Assembly: GCF_000296465.1 (NCBI RefSeq)
Contig: NZ_JH815204.1
Location: forward strand, 248,001 to 312,000
Reading direction: 5' to 3'
From: Barnesiella intestinihominis YIT 11860
Lineage (GTDB): Bacteria > Bacteroidota > Bacteroidia > Bacteroidales > Barnesiellaceae
Length of the DNA stretch: 64,000 nucleotides
Position 1 is the stretch's first letter, and each line of letters opens with the position of its first letter. Shown here piece after piece: positions 50,422-61,089 of the stretch. Position numbers and translations under genes: made by a program. The notes under the pieces are model-generated. The model ran no database searches. It saw only the letters and a list, made by a program, of their open reading frames with translations, and was not told the DNA's origin.

Positions 50422-50718
50422 CTAAATCGATTCAATATGCTTATTCCAAGCCAGCACAAACGGATCCAATTTAGGAACCTCTTTGGTAGCAATCCTGGCA
50501 TTCTCACGTCCTACATCAAAGTTATGCTGGTATTTAAAAGTCGTTTCAGGCTTGGGTGTATCCTTTGAAGAACTTAAGTCTAAGTCTTATTTCTGAGTTT
50601 TAGTTATTGTAACATTAAGATCTTCACTTAGCCGAGTTTTATCTTGAGCAGAGCACTTGATAATGGAATCACGGCCCAAGAAATTATAGAATTTTAAGCC
50701 ATTAAGTATCTTTTGTGA
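50422..50718 (-). pseudogene. Degenerate 3' gene fragment
   Basis: On the minus strand a frame reads SQKILNGLKFYNFLGRDS..., continues through KTRLSEDLNVTITKTQK, meets an in-frame TAA, and goes on DLDLSSSKDTPKPETTFKYQ...NARIATKEVPKLDPFVLAWN to a normal-looking stop at 50422. The codon usage is gene-like on both sides of the internal stop, so it is the decayed end of a gene without a start. I do not recognise the family. Confidence 0.5.
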
Positions 50719-50782
50719 CTAAAATCTATAATTTTAGAATACAATATCTTTTTACAAACTTATACAAAGACTCATCTTATTT

Positions 50783-51820
50783 TCAAACACTTCTTATCGC
50801 AACCTTGATAACTCCGTCCTCTCTATTTTCAAAGATACGGTAAGCTTTCTCAATTTCATTCAATGAAAAACGGTGAGTAATGAGCGGCGCGGTATCTATA
50901 CGGCCCGATTCTATCAAGCGAAGTATCTCTGCACAATTACAACCGTCCACCCCTCCGGTTTTAAAGATAAGATTTTTTCCATACATATCGGGTAAGGGCA
51001 AAATTTGAGGTTTATCGTAAAGTGCCACGATCGTTACAATAGCATTGGGACGAGCACATTTCCAAGCCAAACGGAAAGTATTCTCGCTTCCCGCCACTTC
51101 CAAAACCACATCAGCACCGCCATGATCGCTATTTTTACGAACAAACTCCTCGCAATGTTCAGGAGTAGTTACCAATATGTCGGGATAATGTTCTTGCAAA
51201 AACTGTATTCTTTCCGGGGACTGCTCACAAACAATAATACGCCGGGGATTCTTTAACAAAGCGCACAATAAGGTACAAATGCCGGTAGGACCGGCTCCAA
51301 TAATCAGAATCGTATCCTCCGATGTAATTTCCGAAATACGTACGGACCAAAAACCGGTTGCCAAAATATCGCCTACAAACAAAGCTTGTTCGTCGCTTAC
51401 CGTATCTGGAATACGATTCAAACCTTGATCGGCATAGGGCACTCGAACATATTCGGCTTGACCGCCATCGATACGACACCCCAAAGCCCAACCGCCATTG
51501 GGATCCATACAATTATTGACACACCCACGACGACAGAAGAAACATTCGCCACAAAAAGTTTCGACATTTACAGTAACCCTATCTCCCGGCTTAATACCTA
51601 TAACATCTTCTCCCACATCTTCTACGACACCCACCATCTCGTGCCCGACCGTTACTCCCGGTACGGCACGCGGCACGCTACCATGTTTGATATGGAGATC
51701 GCTGGTACAAATACTTCCAAGAGTCACCCTCACAATCGCATCGCGCGAATCTTTCAACCCGGGTTTCGGCTTTTCTTGCAATTCAAACTTACCGGGTTTA
51801 ACGTATGTATATGCCAACAT
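50783..51820 (-). CDS. Zinc-dependent alcohol dehydrogenase (MDR family)
   Basis: 345 residues from the ATG at 51818-51820 (MLAYTYVKPGKFELQEKPKP); a longer frame exists but the extra part is not homologous-looking. Catalytic zinc site: CTSDLHIKHG and GHEMVGVVEDVG; structural zinc lobe: CGECFFCRRGCVNNC. The Rossmann motif is IGAGPTGICT. It would oxidise an alcohol or reduce an aldehyde with NAD(P). Substrate cannot be read. It is alone, with no operon partner. Confidence 0.88.
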   Translation of the reverse strand: MLAYTYVKPGKFELQEKPKPGLKDSRDAIVRVTLGSICTSDLHIKHGSVPRAVPGVTVGHEMVGVVEDVGEDVIGIKPGDRVTVNVETFCGECFFCRRGCVNNCMDPNGGWALGCRIDGGQAEYVRVPYADQGLNRIPDTVSDEQALFVGDILATGFWSVRISEITSEDTILIIGAGPTGICTLLCALLKNPRRIIVCEQSPERIQFLQEHYPDILVTTPEHCEEFVRKNSDHGGADVVLEVAGSENTFRLAWKCARPNAIVTIVALYDKPQILPLPDMYGKNLIFKTGGVDGCNCAEILRLIESGRIDTAPLITHRFSLNEIEKAYRIFENREDGVIKVAIRSV

Positions 51821-52063
51821 AATATTATCCTTATCATTTTTCAAAACTTCTCTTACAAAGATAGGCGAAACGGATTTCAGAAGCAAGTATTCTTTGTTAA
51901 ACAGTGTCACTACGAATCAAATAGCAATCTACCGGTGTACTCTATGGCAACTATCAGCTATGTAAAAAGAGTATGATATCAATTAAAAAATATTTACTTC
52001 ATACAAATACAAACAGCTTTCACAACTTTCTTGTTATTTTTGTATGACTAAAAGAGTGTTAAT

Positions 52064-55054
52064 ATGAAAAACCGAACAAAAAAATTGTTTAAGATTACGG
52101 GTATTACACTGGGAGCGTTGATAGTCTTTCTCTCGGCAGTAATCGCTTTCTCCATAAATTTTATATTTACGCCTGAAAAATTGACCCCCATCGTATTAAA
52201 CGTAGCCAATCAAAACATAAATGCCAAGCTCGATATGAATAGCGTAGAGCTGACCTTTTTTTCAACTTTTCCCCGTTTTGGAATAAAATTGGAAAATGGC
52301 ACATTGGTATCAAAGGCTATCCGTGATTCTTTATGGCAACGTACCGACACATTAGCCTCTTTTCGAAAAGCCATTGCCGTAATCAATCTCGTCGATTATT
52401 TGCAACAAAAAAAGATCAGTATCAACCGATTATCATTGGATAGTACAAACATATACGCCTTTAAAGGAAAAGATGGAATCGCCAACTGGAATATATTGAT
52501 CGCCGACACGACAAATACACCCGATACAACAACCGCTACTTCGCCAGTTATTAACGAAATAGACATCAAGCACGTTTCGCTACATCATACCACGGTCACT
52601 TTCGACGATCGGGAAACGAATGTCTTCGCCAATCTATGGGATGCAAATCTTAAATTAAAAGCAAATTTAAAGAAAGAACAGTCTACGTTAACGTTGGATT
52701 TCAACAACAAAAACATTCTGTTCTGGCAAAATGGTGAATTACTGGCTCATCGTATCGCCACCCACCTACAAACCGCCATCGAGCTAAATCGTTCGAAACG
52801 GGCTCTTTCCTTGCACGATGCTATGATGGAGATTAACGGCATAAAATTAGACATACACGGTTCTATCTGTAAAGACACGACCGCACAAGCGTTAGATATC
52901 GATCTGCAATACGGGCTACATGCTCCTTCGTTGGAAACAGTCCTTCACATGATTCCCGAAAGTATTCTCAAAAAAGAAAAAGTTTCGGCCAAAGGCGACG
53001 TTACAGTTAATGGCAATCTAAAAGGTCTATATGGAAAAGGGAAAATGCCATTAGCTACATTAAAAATAGAAATAAACGATGCATCCGCCCAATATGCCCA
53101 ATTGCCCTATGGAATAGATGAACTTAAAGCCAACTTTTTCGGACAGATAGACTTAATGCGACAATCGCCATCTTATCTCGATCTTAAAATATTTCACTTC
53201 AAAGGAGCTCACACCGATATCTTGGCCGACGCCAAAGTAAATGATCTATTAGGCGATCCCGACATCTCGTTTCATACCCAATCTACGATAGACCTAACTG
53301 CATTGGCACAAACATTTCCTTTACAAGATGGTGTGAGTATCGAAGGGAAATTAGATGCCGACATGAACGTGCGTTGTCGTTTGTCATCTATCAAAAAGAA
53401 AGACATAGGACGAATTCGGGCCAAAGGAAAAATAAATATGAGCAAATTGGCTTTACGAGACAAAAATAAGAAATTCGAATTCACGAGCGATGCTTCACTG
53501 TCTTTCGTGGGAAACGATGTATTAGGAGCCCATATCGAAATAGGAAATATGGCTTTTCACTCAACGCGATTAAACTCATCGATAAACAATCTATCGGCTT
53601 TAATAAAAACGACCAACCCACAAGATACTACACGAATCGCTCTTGTAGAGTGTAAACTAAATGCAAACAAACTAAAAGCATCCCTACCGGATACATCAAA
53701 TTTATTTTGCGGAAAAACTGCCGCAACCATAAAATTACAACCGACAGAAAACAATCCTACCCGACCCGAAATAGGATTCGCATTAGAAGCCGACACCTTG
53801 TTCTGCCGTCTCGGAGATACTAAATTGGGCATGGACAAAGCCGGGATTACAATAACGGCACAACAATTAAAAGACTCTTTGTGGATTCCAAAAGGCATAG
53901 TAGGTTTTAATCGGCTTTTTGTACGTACCCCACAATCGGCTTTACCTATTCGAATGCAAAAGACTGCAATTTCAGTCGGTAATCGAGCTATTACTTTACA
54001 TAACGCGACCATGAAAATAGGAAGATCCGATTTAACGGCGACCGGTGCGATTCACGATTTATATGGCGCTATGCGTCACAATAAAAAACTACGGGCCACA
54101 TTAACACTTTCCTCTAAGAATCTAAATTGTAACCAGTTAATTCGGTCTATCTCTTTTCCAAAAGACACTGCTCAAATCGAAACTGAATCCGACACTACGT
54201 CGACAGCCCTAAAACTATTCGTTATTCCTCGAAATATCGATTTTGAATTACAAACCAATTTGAATCGGGTTCGTTACGGGAAAATGGTTTTCAAAAACGT
54301 ACACGGTGCAATAGATATACGCAATCAAGCCATTCACCTCAAAGAGCTCAGTATGGAAGGAATGGATGCGACTATGCGCACGACGCTGATCTATCAAGCC
54401 CGACAACCAGAGCAAGGATATGCCGGATTCGATTTCAAACTTCATAATATCAATATAGGGAAACTTGTCGATTTTATTCCTTCGTTAGATACTATTGTCC
54501 CCATGCTACGGTCATTTCAAGGAACTGTCGATTTCAATGTATCGGCCGAGTCGGGCTTAGACTCATGCCTCAATATAAAAATACCCTCATTACGATCAGC
54601 TATCCATGTTGAAGGCGATAGCCTCGTCCTTCTCGACGGTGAAACTTTTGCCGAAATATCGAAAAAATTTTTCTTCAAGAACAAAGAGAGAAATTTGATC
54701 GACAGTATCTCTGTCAACATCAGTGTCGAAGACGGTAATGTAACTGTCTACCCGTTTGTAATAGAAATGGATCGCTACCGGGCTGCCGTAGGAGGGAACC
54801 AAGACTTGGATATGAATTTCAATTATCACATATCCATACTCAAATCGCCCATACCCTTCAAACTGGGACTGAATATTTCGGGAAATTTAGATAAAATGAA
54901 GTTCGGTATGGGCAAAGCCAAATACAAAAACGCTGTCACACCGGTAGAAATACACAAAGTCGACAGTACTATTGTAAATATGGGAGAACAAATTGTTCGG
55001 GATTTCAAGAAAGTCATGCGACGACAATTGCCACAAACACAAACCACCAACTAA
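52064..55054 (+). CDS. AsmA-like inner-membrane-anchored protein
   Basis: 996 residues. One N-terminal TM (ITGITLGALIVFLSAVIAFS) followed by a very long beta-rich periplasmic part, starting FTPEKLTPIVLNVANQNINA with the usual AsmA-like N-terminal domain, and ending with an AsmA_2-like part (FDFKLHNINIGKLVDFIPSLD...). Such proteins form long hydrophobic grooves and are thought to move phospholipids between membranes. It has its own promoter region and no operon partner. Confidence 0.85.
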   Translation: MKNRTKKLFKITGITLGALIVFLSAVIAFSINFIFTPEKLTPIVLNVANQNINAKLDMNSVELTFFSTFPRFGIKLENGTLVSKAIRDSLWQRTDTLASFRKAIAVINLVDYLQQKKISINRLSLDSTNIYAFKGKDGIANWNILIADTTNTPDTTTATSPVINEIDIKHVSLHHTTVTFDDRETNVFANLWDANLKLKANLKKEQSTLTLDFNNKNILFWQNGELLAHRIATHLQTAIELNRSKRALSLHDAMMEINGIKLDIHGSICKDTTAQALDIDLQYGLHAPSLETVLHMIPESILKKEKVSAKGDVTVNGNLKGLYGKGKMPLATLKIEINDASAQYAQLPYGIDELKANFFGQIDLMRQSPSYLDLKIFHFKGAHTDILADAKVNDLLGDPDISFHTQSTIDLTALAQTFPLQDGVSIEGKLDADMNVRCRLSSIKKKDIGRIRAKGKINMSKLALRDKNKKFEFTSDASLSFVGNDVLGAHIEIGNMAFHSTRLNSSINNLSALIKTTNPQDTTRIALVECKLNANKLKASLPDTSNLFCGKTAATIKLQPTENNPTRPEIGFALEADTLFCRLGDTKLGMDKAGITITAQQLKDSLWIPKGIVGFNRLFVRTPQSALPIRMQKTAISVGNRAITLHNATMKIGRSDLTATGAIHDLYGAMRHNKKLRATLTLSSKNLNCNQLIRSISFPKDTAQIETESDTTSTALKLFVIPRNIDFELQTNLNRVRYGKMVFKNVHGAIDIRNQAIHLKELSMEGMDATMRTTLIYQARQPEQGYAGFDFKLHNINIGKLVDFIPSLDTIVPMLRSFQGTVDFNVSAESGLDSCLNIKIPSLRSAIHVEGDSLVLLDGETFAEISKKFFFKNKERNLIDSISVNISVEDGNVTVYPFVIEMDRYRAAVGGNQDLDMNFNYHISILKSPIPFKLGLNISGNLDKMKFGMGKAKYKNAVTPVEIHKVDSTIVNMGEQIVRDFKKVMRRQLPQTQTTN

Positions 55055-55079
55055 TAAGTATCATGTTCGATAAACCCAT

Positions 55080-55312
55080 ATGTCATATAAAATCGCCCTA
55101 TCTTCTTCCCGAGATTACACAGAAATACTTAATGTATGGAAAAACTCTGCAAGAAGTTCCCTTTACTTTTTAAGTGAAAAAGATGTACTTTATGTTCCCT
55201 CCTACTTTCGATGCATTTAATTGGCATATATGAATGCGGGAATAAGGTAAAGGCAATTTTGTTGTCTGACAGAATACATATTGTTTGGCAGGTATGTGCC
55301 AATTCATATTGA
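55080..55312 (+). pseudogene. GNAT-type acetyltransferase remnant
   Basis: The first frame reads MSYKIALSSSRDYTEILNVW and then NSARSSLYFLSEKDVLYV, which matches the start of GNAT acetyltransferases (the DYxEILxVWxxSVRAT-FL pattern). It ends at a TAA at 55218; a shifted frame continues with LIGIYECGNKVKAILLSDRI, corresponding to the following GNAT strands, to a stop at 55310. The acetyl-CoA loop and C-terminus are missing. It is a frameshifted and truncated gene in the gene-free gap 55055-55465. Confidence 0.55.
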
Positions 55313-55465
55313 GAAAAAATAGGGTGCTCATTGACTAATTCACTCAAGACTGCATACAACTTATGTAGATGTGCACTGCAAATTTTAAACGGATTATTTT
55401 ATCATCTTATGCTTTATTGCGATATTTGCGTTACGATAAATCTGTAACGGAATGATTGAAATAGT

Positions 55466-56590
55466 ATGAAGCCTAATAATCCTTTTCTTATTTCGGGATA
55501 TTACAGCCCAGAACTCTTTTGCGACAGGGAGCAGGAGACCAGAGCTATTCTCGAAGCTCTCCACAATGGACGCAACGTGACATTGATAGCACCCCGTCGT
55601 ATGGGAAAGACCGGGCTGATCCGTCATGCCTTTTACCGTTTGAAAGAGCAGCAGCCAGATATCGATACTTTCTATTTGGATATCTATTCAACCCAATCAT
55701 TAGGCGATTTTGTACGATTGTTTGCTAGTACAGTGTTGGGACAGCTGGACTCCGCCTCACAAAAGGCTTTGAGTCGTATAAGTAAGTTTGTCCGCAGTTG
55801 CCGCCCCGTGTTTACTTTTGACGAATTGACAGGTGTTCCTAAGGTGACGATAGATGTGGCTCCGGCCGAGGAAGAAAACACTTTGAAAGAGATATTCGAG
55901 TATCTGGGCTCGTCAGAGAAACGATGCTATGTTGCCATAGACGAGTTCCAGCAGATTGTTGAATATCCGGAGAAAGGTGTTGAAGCATTGTTGCGCTCCT
56001 ATATCCAGTTCCTGCCCAATGTAAACTTTATCTTTGCCGGCAGCAAACAACATCAGATACAGGAGATGTTCACTTCGTCGAGAAGGCCGTTCTATCAAAG
56101 TACGCAACCGCTTACAATCGGTCCGATACAACGGGACGAATATGCAAGTTTTGCAACAGGGCATTTTGCCGAGCACAATGTGAAATTGCATCAAGAAGTT
56201 TTCAATTCAATATATGAAAAGTACGAGGGTCATACCTGGTATGTGCAGTGTCTCCTTAACCGCCTGTACGGGTACGATCGGAATGTGGATATGGAACTGG
56301 TTTCATACGCCACAGAGCAGATTTTATCCGAGTATAGTTACATGTATGCAGACTTGCTGAAAACATATTCTTTCGGTCAGGTGCGCCTGTTGAAAGCTAT
56401 TGCCCGCGAGGGGTGTGTCAAAGAGGTTTTGGCTGGAGATTTTATCAGTGCCCACAAACTCCGGGCGGCGAGCAGTGTCAGTGCTTCATTAAAGAAACTG
56501 CTCGACAACGAATTGATCTACCAGACACCTTGCGGGTATATCATTTACGATCGTTTTATGAGCGAGTGGTTGCGGAAACAACCATTCTAA
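55466..56590 (+). CDS. AAA-type ATPase (archaeal ATPase-like family)
   Basis: 374 residues. Walker A NVTLIAPRRMGKTGLIRH near residue 40, Walker B KRCYVAIDEFQQIVEY near 155, and sensor I FIFAGSKQH near 190; the C-terminal part (residues 260-374) is a winged-helix-like domain. This is the pattern of ATPase_2/DUF-type ATP-binding proteins common in Bacteroidetes. It ends 38 bp before hsdM and runs in the same direction, so it may be part of the defence locus, although such ATPases also occur alone. Confidence 0.75.
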   Translation: MKPNNPFLISGYYSPELFCDREQETRAILEALHNGRNVTLIAPRRMGKTGLIRHAFYRLKEQQPDIDTFYLDIYSTQSLGDFVRLFASTVLGQLDSASQKALSRISKFVRSCRPVFTFDELTGVPKVTIDVAPAEEENTLKEIFEYLGSSEKRCYVAIDEFQQIVEYPEKGVEALLRSYIQFLPNVNFIFAGSKQHQIQEMFTSSRRPFYQSTQPLTIGPIQRDEYASFATGHFAEHNVKLHQEVFNSIYEKYEGHTWYVQCLLNRLYGYDRNVDMELVSYATEQILSEYSYMYADLLKTYSFGQVRLLKAIAREGCVKEVLAGDFISAHKLRAASSVSASLKKLLDNELIYQTPCGYIIYDRFMSEWLRKQPF

Positions 56591-56628
56591 AATAGCGGAA
56601 ATATTCAATAGAACTTAGAAAAATCATT

Positions 56629-59052
56629 ATGGCGGTAAAAAAGTCAGAACTATATAGTACATTGTGGAAATGCTGTGACGAACTTCGCGGCGGTATGGAT
56701 GCAAGTCAATACAAGGATTATGTGTTGGTCATTCTTTTCGTTAAATATATCAGCGATAAAAAGCGTAATGACGAAGGCTTCGATATAGATATACCTAAAG
56801 GTTGTTACTTTGAGGATTTTGTCGCTCTCAAAGGTAACCCGAATATTGGGGAGGAGATGAATAAAAAGATGGCTGCTCTTGCCGAGGAAAATCAACTTGG
56901 TGGCGTTTTTGTAGCCGATTTTGAAGATGACACCAAGCTGGGCAAAGGAAAGGATAAAGTTGAAACTCTAAGTAAACTTATTGCCGTTTTCCAGAATGAG
57001 AACCTCGATTTTAGCAAAAATAGAGCGGCAGATGACGATCTTATAGGTGATGCTTATGAGTATCTGATGAAGAATTTTGCCACAGAGAGCGGTAAGAGTA
57101 AAGGCCAGTTTTATACTCCGGCCGAGGTCAGTCGTGTGATGGCCGAGGTTATCGGGTTAGGAAATGCCAAAAATGGGAGAAAGACGACTATCTATGACCC
57201 TACTTGCGGCTCGGGTTCCCTGCTTCTTCGTGCTATGTGTGAAACTCCCGGTGGGGCAACTCTCTATGGTCAGGAAAAAGATAATGCTACTGTCGGTTTG
57301 GCAAAAATGAATATGATTCTTCATAATGAAATCTATGCCGATATCAGACAAGGCGATACGATTAATGATCCTCAATTTAAGGAAAGCGACCAGTTAAAGA
57401 CCTTCGACTATATTGTCGCAAATCCACCTTTTTCAACAAAGTCGTGGTTGAAGAGTGCAAAGTTCGAAGATGAATACCATCGTTGGGGCGAAGGCATTAA
57501 AATAGGTGTTCCGCCGGAAAAGAATGGCGATTATGCTTTCCTCCTCCATATCGTACGCTCTCTGAAACAGACCGGCTGTGCCGCCTGCATTTTGCCTCAT
57601 GGCGTCCTTTTTAGAGGCAATGCCGAGGCTCAGATTCGTAAATATCTCGTTGCCGAAAAACGGTATATCAAGGGCATCATAGGACTCCCTGCCAACCTTT
57701 TTTATGGTACAGGTATTCCGGCTTGTATCATCATTATAGAAAAGTCGGAAGCAGCAGGGCGTAAGGGAGTGTTTATGATCGATGCCAAAGGTGGATATAT
57801 CAAAGATGGAGCTAAGAATCGTCTGCGAGAGCAGGATATTCGGCGCATTGTCGATGTGTGGCAAGCACAACGCGATGTGCCTCATTATGCGCGCTTTGTG
57901 CCTATGGAGGAGATTGAACGTAACGATTACAATCTCAACATTCCTCGCTATATATCTGCTCCTGATACGGAGATTCTGCAAGATATCGATGCACACCTTC
58001 ATGGAGGTTTGCCCAAACACGATATAGACCAACTCGATACCTATTGGGAGGTATGTCCGTCGCTTTGTGATGACCTCTTTTGCGACCATCTTACGCGCAA
58101 AGGTTACTATTCTTTGAAGTGTAACCCGGAGGCAGTGCGTGATGCTGTTACCGGGAATGTAGATTTCCGTAATCAGAAAGAGGTGTTCCAGAAGAGTTTT
58201 GCCGAGTGGTGCGATTCTCACCGGGCTCAACTTTACGCTCTCGTCCCGGGTTTTGCTCCCAAGAAACTTATCGAGCAGCTGGGTAACTCGTTGTTGGCTG
58301 TCTTTGAGGTAGATAAGTCGCTTGTCGAGGCGTATGATGTTTATGACAGTTTGATGAACTACTGGGGTGAAACGATGCAAGATGATTGCTATATGATTTC
58401 GTCCGGAGGCTGGACAGTGCAACTGTACACGCCACAACCAGCTTCCAAGAAGAAAGAGAAAAAGGCTGCTACGCCCGAAGATGTCGTTTGCGACCTGCTG
58501 CCTGTGCCAATCGTTATCGACGAGTATTTTGCAGAGAAGCGCGATGTTATTGCTGCGGCCGAGGAGTTGCTGGTACAAAATGAGACACAGCTTGCGGAAT
58601 TGGTCGAGGAGCAGGCGGAGAATTACCTCGATGAGGACAACTTCCCCGATGGTAAGGTGACCGATGCCAATATCAAGAAACGAATGAAGGCGCTCGATAA
58701 GAAAACCGATGCCGACGAAATTGCCGTACTACAAAAGTATCTCGACCTCAAAGGTGATATATCACTCAATAAGAAACTGATCAAGGAGTGCAAGTACGAT
58801 CTGCTTACCGCTCTTGTAGTCAAGTATGCCGATTTGTCCGAGGCGGATATCAAGCGCTTGGTTATCGAGCGGAAGTGGTTCGCATCGCTTGCCTTGCGCC
58901 TTGATGGCGAGATGCAGCATATCAGTCAGCAGCTCACTTCTAAGGTTTCGGCTCTTGCGGAGCGTTATGCACAGACGCTCCCCGAGATTGATGCCGAGAT
59001 AGCCGATTTAGAAGCAAAAGTTGCTGCACATTTGAAACAGATGGGATATTGA
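56629..59052 (+). CDS. hsdM: Type I restriction-modification methyltransferase subunit
   Basis: 807 residues. N-terminal HsdM helical domain (LWKCCDELRGGMDASQYKDYVLVILFVKYISDKK), then the adenine-methyltransferase core: motif I TIYDPTCGSGSLLLRA near residue 190 and motif IV VANPPFSTKSW near 265 (NPPF catalytic). A further C-terminal 300 residues with long coiled coil (LVEEQAENYLDEDNFPDG, KALDKKTDADEIAVLQKYLDL) exceed the usual roughly 500 residues. It modifies adenine in the site chosen by HsdS. Followed by hsdS after 54 bp. Confidence 0.93.
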   Translation: MAVKKSELYSTLWKCCDELRGGMDASQYKDYVLVILFVKYISDKKRNDEGFDIDIPKGCYFEDFVALKGNPNIGEEMNKKMAALAEENQLGGVFVADFEDDTKLGKGKDKVETLSKLIAVFQNENLDFSKNRAADDDLIGDAYEYLMKNFATESGKSKGQFYTPAEVSRVMAEVIGLGNAKNGRKTTIYDPTCGSGSLLLRAMCETPGGATLYGQEKDNATVGLAKMNMILHNEIYADIRQGDTINDPQFKESDQLKTFDYIVANPPFSTKSWLKSAKFEDEYHRWGEGIKIGVPPEKNGDYAFLLHIVRSLKQTGCAACILPHGVLFRGNAEAQIRKYLVAEKRYIKGIIGLPANLFYGTGIPACIIIIEKSEAAGRKGVFMIDAKGGYIKDGAKNRLREQDIRRIVDVWQAQRDVPHYARFVPMEEIERNDYNLNIPRYISAPDTEILQDIDAHLHGGLPKHDIDQLDTYWEVCPSLCDDLFCDHLTRKGYYSLKCNPEAVRDAVTGNVDFRNQKEVFQKSFAEWCDSHRAQLYALVPGFAPKKLIEQLGNSLLAVFEVDKSLVEAYDVYDSLMNYWGETMQDDCYMISSGGWTVQLYTPQPASKKKEKKAATPEDVVCDLLPVPIVIDEYFAEKRDVIAAAEELLVQNETQLAELVEEQAENYLDEDNFPDGKVTDANIKKRMKALDKKTDADEIAVLQKYLDLKGDISLNKKLIKECKYDLLTALVVKYADLSEADIKRLVIERKWFASLALRLDGEMQHISQQLTSKVSALAERYAQTLPEIDAEIADLEAKVAAHLKQMGY

Positions 59053-59106
59053 TCTGAAAAGTTGAGGTTGTAAGTGGGCAGATTGATAATTATTAAAGTG
59101 TAAGTG

Positions 59107-61014
59107 ATGGATATACCACAAGGATATAAACAAACCGAGTTAGGAATAATACCCGAAGATTGGGAGATTGTAAATCTTGGTAGTGTCGCAAAGATTAATG
59201 GCCGTATTGGTTTTCGAGGGTATACTACGGCAGACCTTGTTGGTGTCGGCCAAGGTGCATATACCATAGGTGGTAAGCATATTACAAATATGGTTTTAGA
59301 TTTGCATGATGCAGAGTACATATCGTGGCAGAAATATTATGAATCCCCTGAGATTATGGTTAGAAAAGGGGATATTGTATTCGCGCAACGGGGGACTCTG
59401 GGCAAAAGTGCTTTTATTGTAAACGATATTGGTCCAGCAACTATTAATCCGAGTCTTGTTCTAATTAATAAAATTAAATGTGATAATGAGTATTTGTCTT
59501 ATTGGTTACAATGTGACAAAATAGTTGAATACATTTGTTCTATTAATAGTCAGACCTCCATTCCAATGATTACGCAAAATCAAATTGAGCATATCCCTGT
59601 GGTTTTGTCTAGAATCAAGGCAGAACAGCAGGCTATTGCTGAAGCGCTGGGTGATATAGATGGATTGATTGCAACATTGGATAAGAAAATCGCCAAGAAA
59701 CGCCTGATTAAGCAAGGGGCAATGTCACAACTCCTAACCGGCAAAAAACGCCTCCCCGGCTTTTCCGACCCATGGGTGGAAAAGAAATTAGGGGAGATTG
59801 GATATACATACTCTGGATTAACAGGAAAAAGCAAAGATGATTTTGGGCAAGGGAATGCAAAATATATTACATTCTTAAATGTATTGGCAAATCCGATACT
59901 AAAGGAAAATTTATTTGGGTCTATTACGATTCGGGAGAATGAACAGCAGAATAAAGTTCAATTTGGGGATCTATTTTTTAATACTTCGTCAGAGACCCCT
60001 GAAGATGTAGGCACTTGTGCAGTATTGCTTTCTTATCATGAAGAGCTATATTTAAATAGTTTCTGTTTTGGGTACAGATTGACCGATGATAATGTTCTTG
60101 GATTATATTTAGCTTACTATTTTCGGAGTAGATTAGGCCGCCAGTTAATGACTTCTTTGGCACAAGGAGCAACTCGATATAATCTATCAAAAGAGCTATT
60201 TAACGCTTCCCGGATTATATTACCAGAAACAAAAGATGAGCAAATAGCGATTGCTACGATGCTGAACGATATGGATAAAGAGATAGACGACCTTGAAGCC
60301 CAGCGAGATAAGTACCGCCTCTTAAAATCGGGCATGATGCAAAAGCTATTAACGGGACAAATTCGTTTGACAAAACCACTGACAAATGTTGTCCCCTTGG
60401 TTCCAGGGGACTCCGCAGTAAGAGAAATTCCCGTGGATGCCCATATTTGGGCTGGACATATTGTTAATAGGTTGTGGCAATCAAAAGGATGGGGGCGTAC
60501 GAAGTTACAAAAGTCGTTACATCTTGTTGGCTGTTATGCACAATTAGATTTAGGTGAGGAGTATATACGCAATACTGCAGGCCCTGACGATCAACGACTG
60601 ATGAACTATATTGACCGAAAATTCAAACAGTATCGTCATGTTAATATAGAAAAAGAGAGATTGTTAGATGGGAAAATACATTATACCTATACCCCTACAT
60701 CTCGTATACAAGAGGTGGAGATGGCATACGAGCGATATCCGCAGGATATTCGCGAGCGCGTAGACAATTTGCTTGACAAATTAAATTTGATGAATTTAGC
60801 CGAGGCAGAGATTTTGTCAACCCTTTATGCGGTATGGAATAACCGAATAATTAAGGGAGAGCGGATAACAGATGATTTGCTGGTCTCTGACTTTTATGCG
60901 TGGAGTGAACACAAAGCAGACTTTGAAGAAAGGAAAGTAAGGCGAATGTTGGATTATATGTGTAAAGAAAATATAGTCCCAATCGGTTGGGGTAAATATA
61001 TTGATGAGAAATAA
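59107..61014 (+). CDS. hsdS: Type I specificity subunit with extra C-terminal domain
   Basis: 635 residues from the ATG at 59107. Residues 1-200 and 215-420 are two target-recognition domains, each closed by the conserved helical spacer (EQQAIAEALGDIDGLIATLDKKIAKKRLIKQGAMSQLLTGKKRLPG and DEQIAIATMLNDMDKEIDDLEAQRDKYRLLKSGMMQKLLTGQIRL, quoted in parts). A normal HsdS would end here. Another roughly 215 residues follow, with WGRTKLQKSLHLVGCYAQL and TAGPDDQRLMNYIDRKFKQY, resembling Panacea/SocA-like domains, and a helical end. Confidence 0.88.
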   Translation: MDIPQGYKQTELGIIPEDWEIVNLGSVAKINGRIGFRGYTTADLVGVGQGAYTIGGKHITNMVLDLHDAEYISWQKYYESPEIMVRKGDIVFAQRGTLGKSAFIVNDIGPATINPSLVLINKIKCDNEYLSYWLQCDKIVEYICSINSQTSIPMITQNQIEHIPVVLSRIKAEQQAIAEALGDIDGLIATLDKKIAKKRLIKQGAMSQLLTGKKRLPGFSDPWVEKKLGEIGYTYSGLTGKSKDDFGQGNAKYITFLNVLANPILKENLFGSITIRENEQQNKVQFGDLFFNTSSETPEDVGTCAVLLSYHEELYLNSFCFGYRLTDDNVLGLYLAYYFRSRLGRQLMTSLAQGATRYNLSKELFNASRIILPETKDEQIAIATMLNDMDKEIDDLEAQRDKYRLLKSGMMQKLLTGQIRLTKPLTNVVPLVPGDSAVREIPVDAHIWAGHIVNRLWQSKGWGRTKLQKSLHLVGCYAQLDLGEEYIRNTAGPDDQRLMNYIDRKFKQYRHVNIEKERLLDGKIHYTYTPTSRIQEVEMAYERYPQDIRERVDNLLDKLNLMNLAEAEILSTLYAVWNNRIIKGERITDDLLVSDFYAWSEHKADFEERKVRRMLDYMCKENIVPIGWGKYIDEK

Positions 61015-61089
61015 ACTGATATGAGTGGTTATTTCTTGAAAATAGATGGGATATGCTTTTAAGAAAATGAGGTAGAACGAAATAATATT

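Noticed and set aside
55129-55359. Minus-strand 76-codon frame as a gene
   Set aside because: It is the antisense of the GNAT remnant, whose plus-strand frames match the family.
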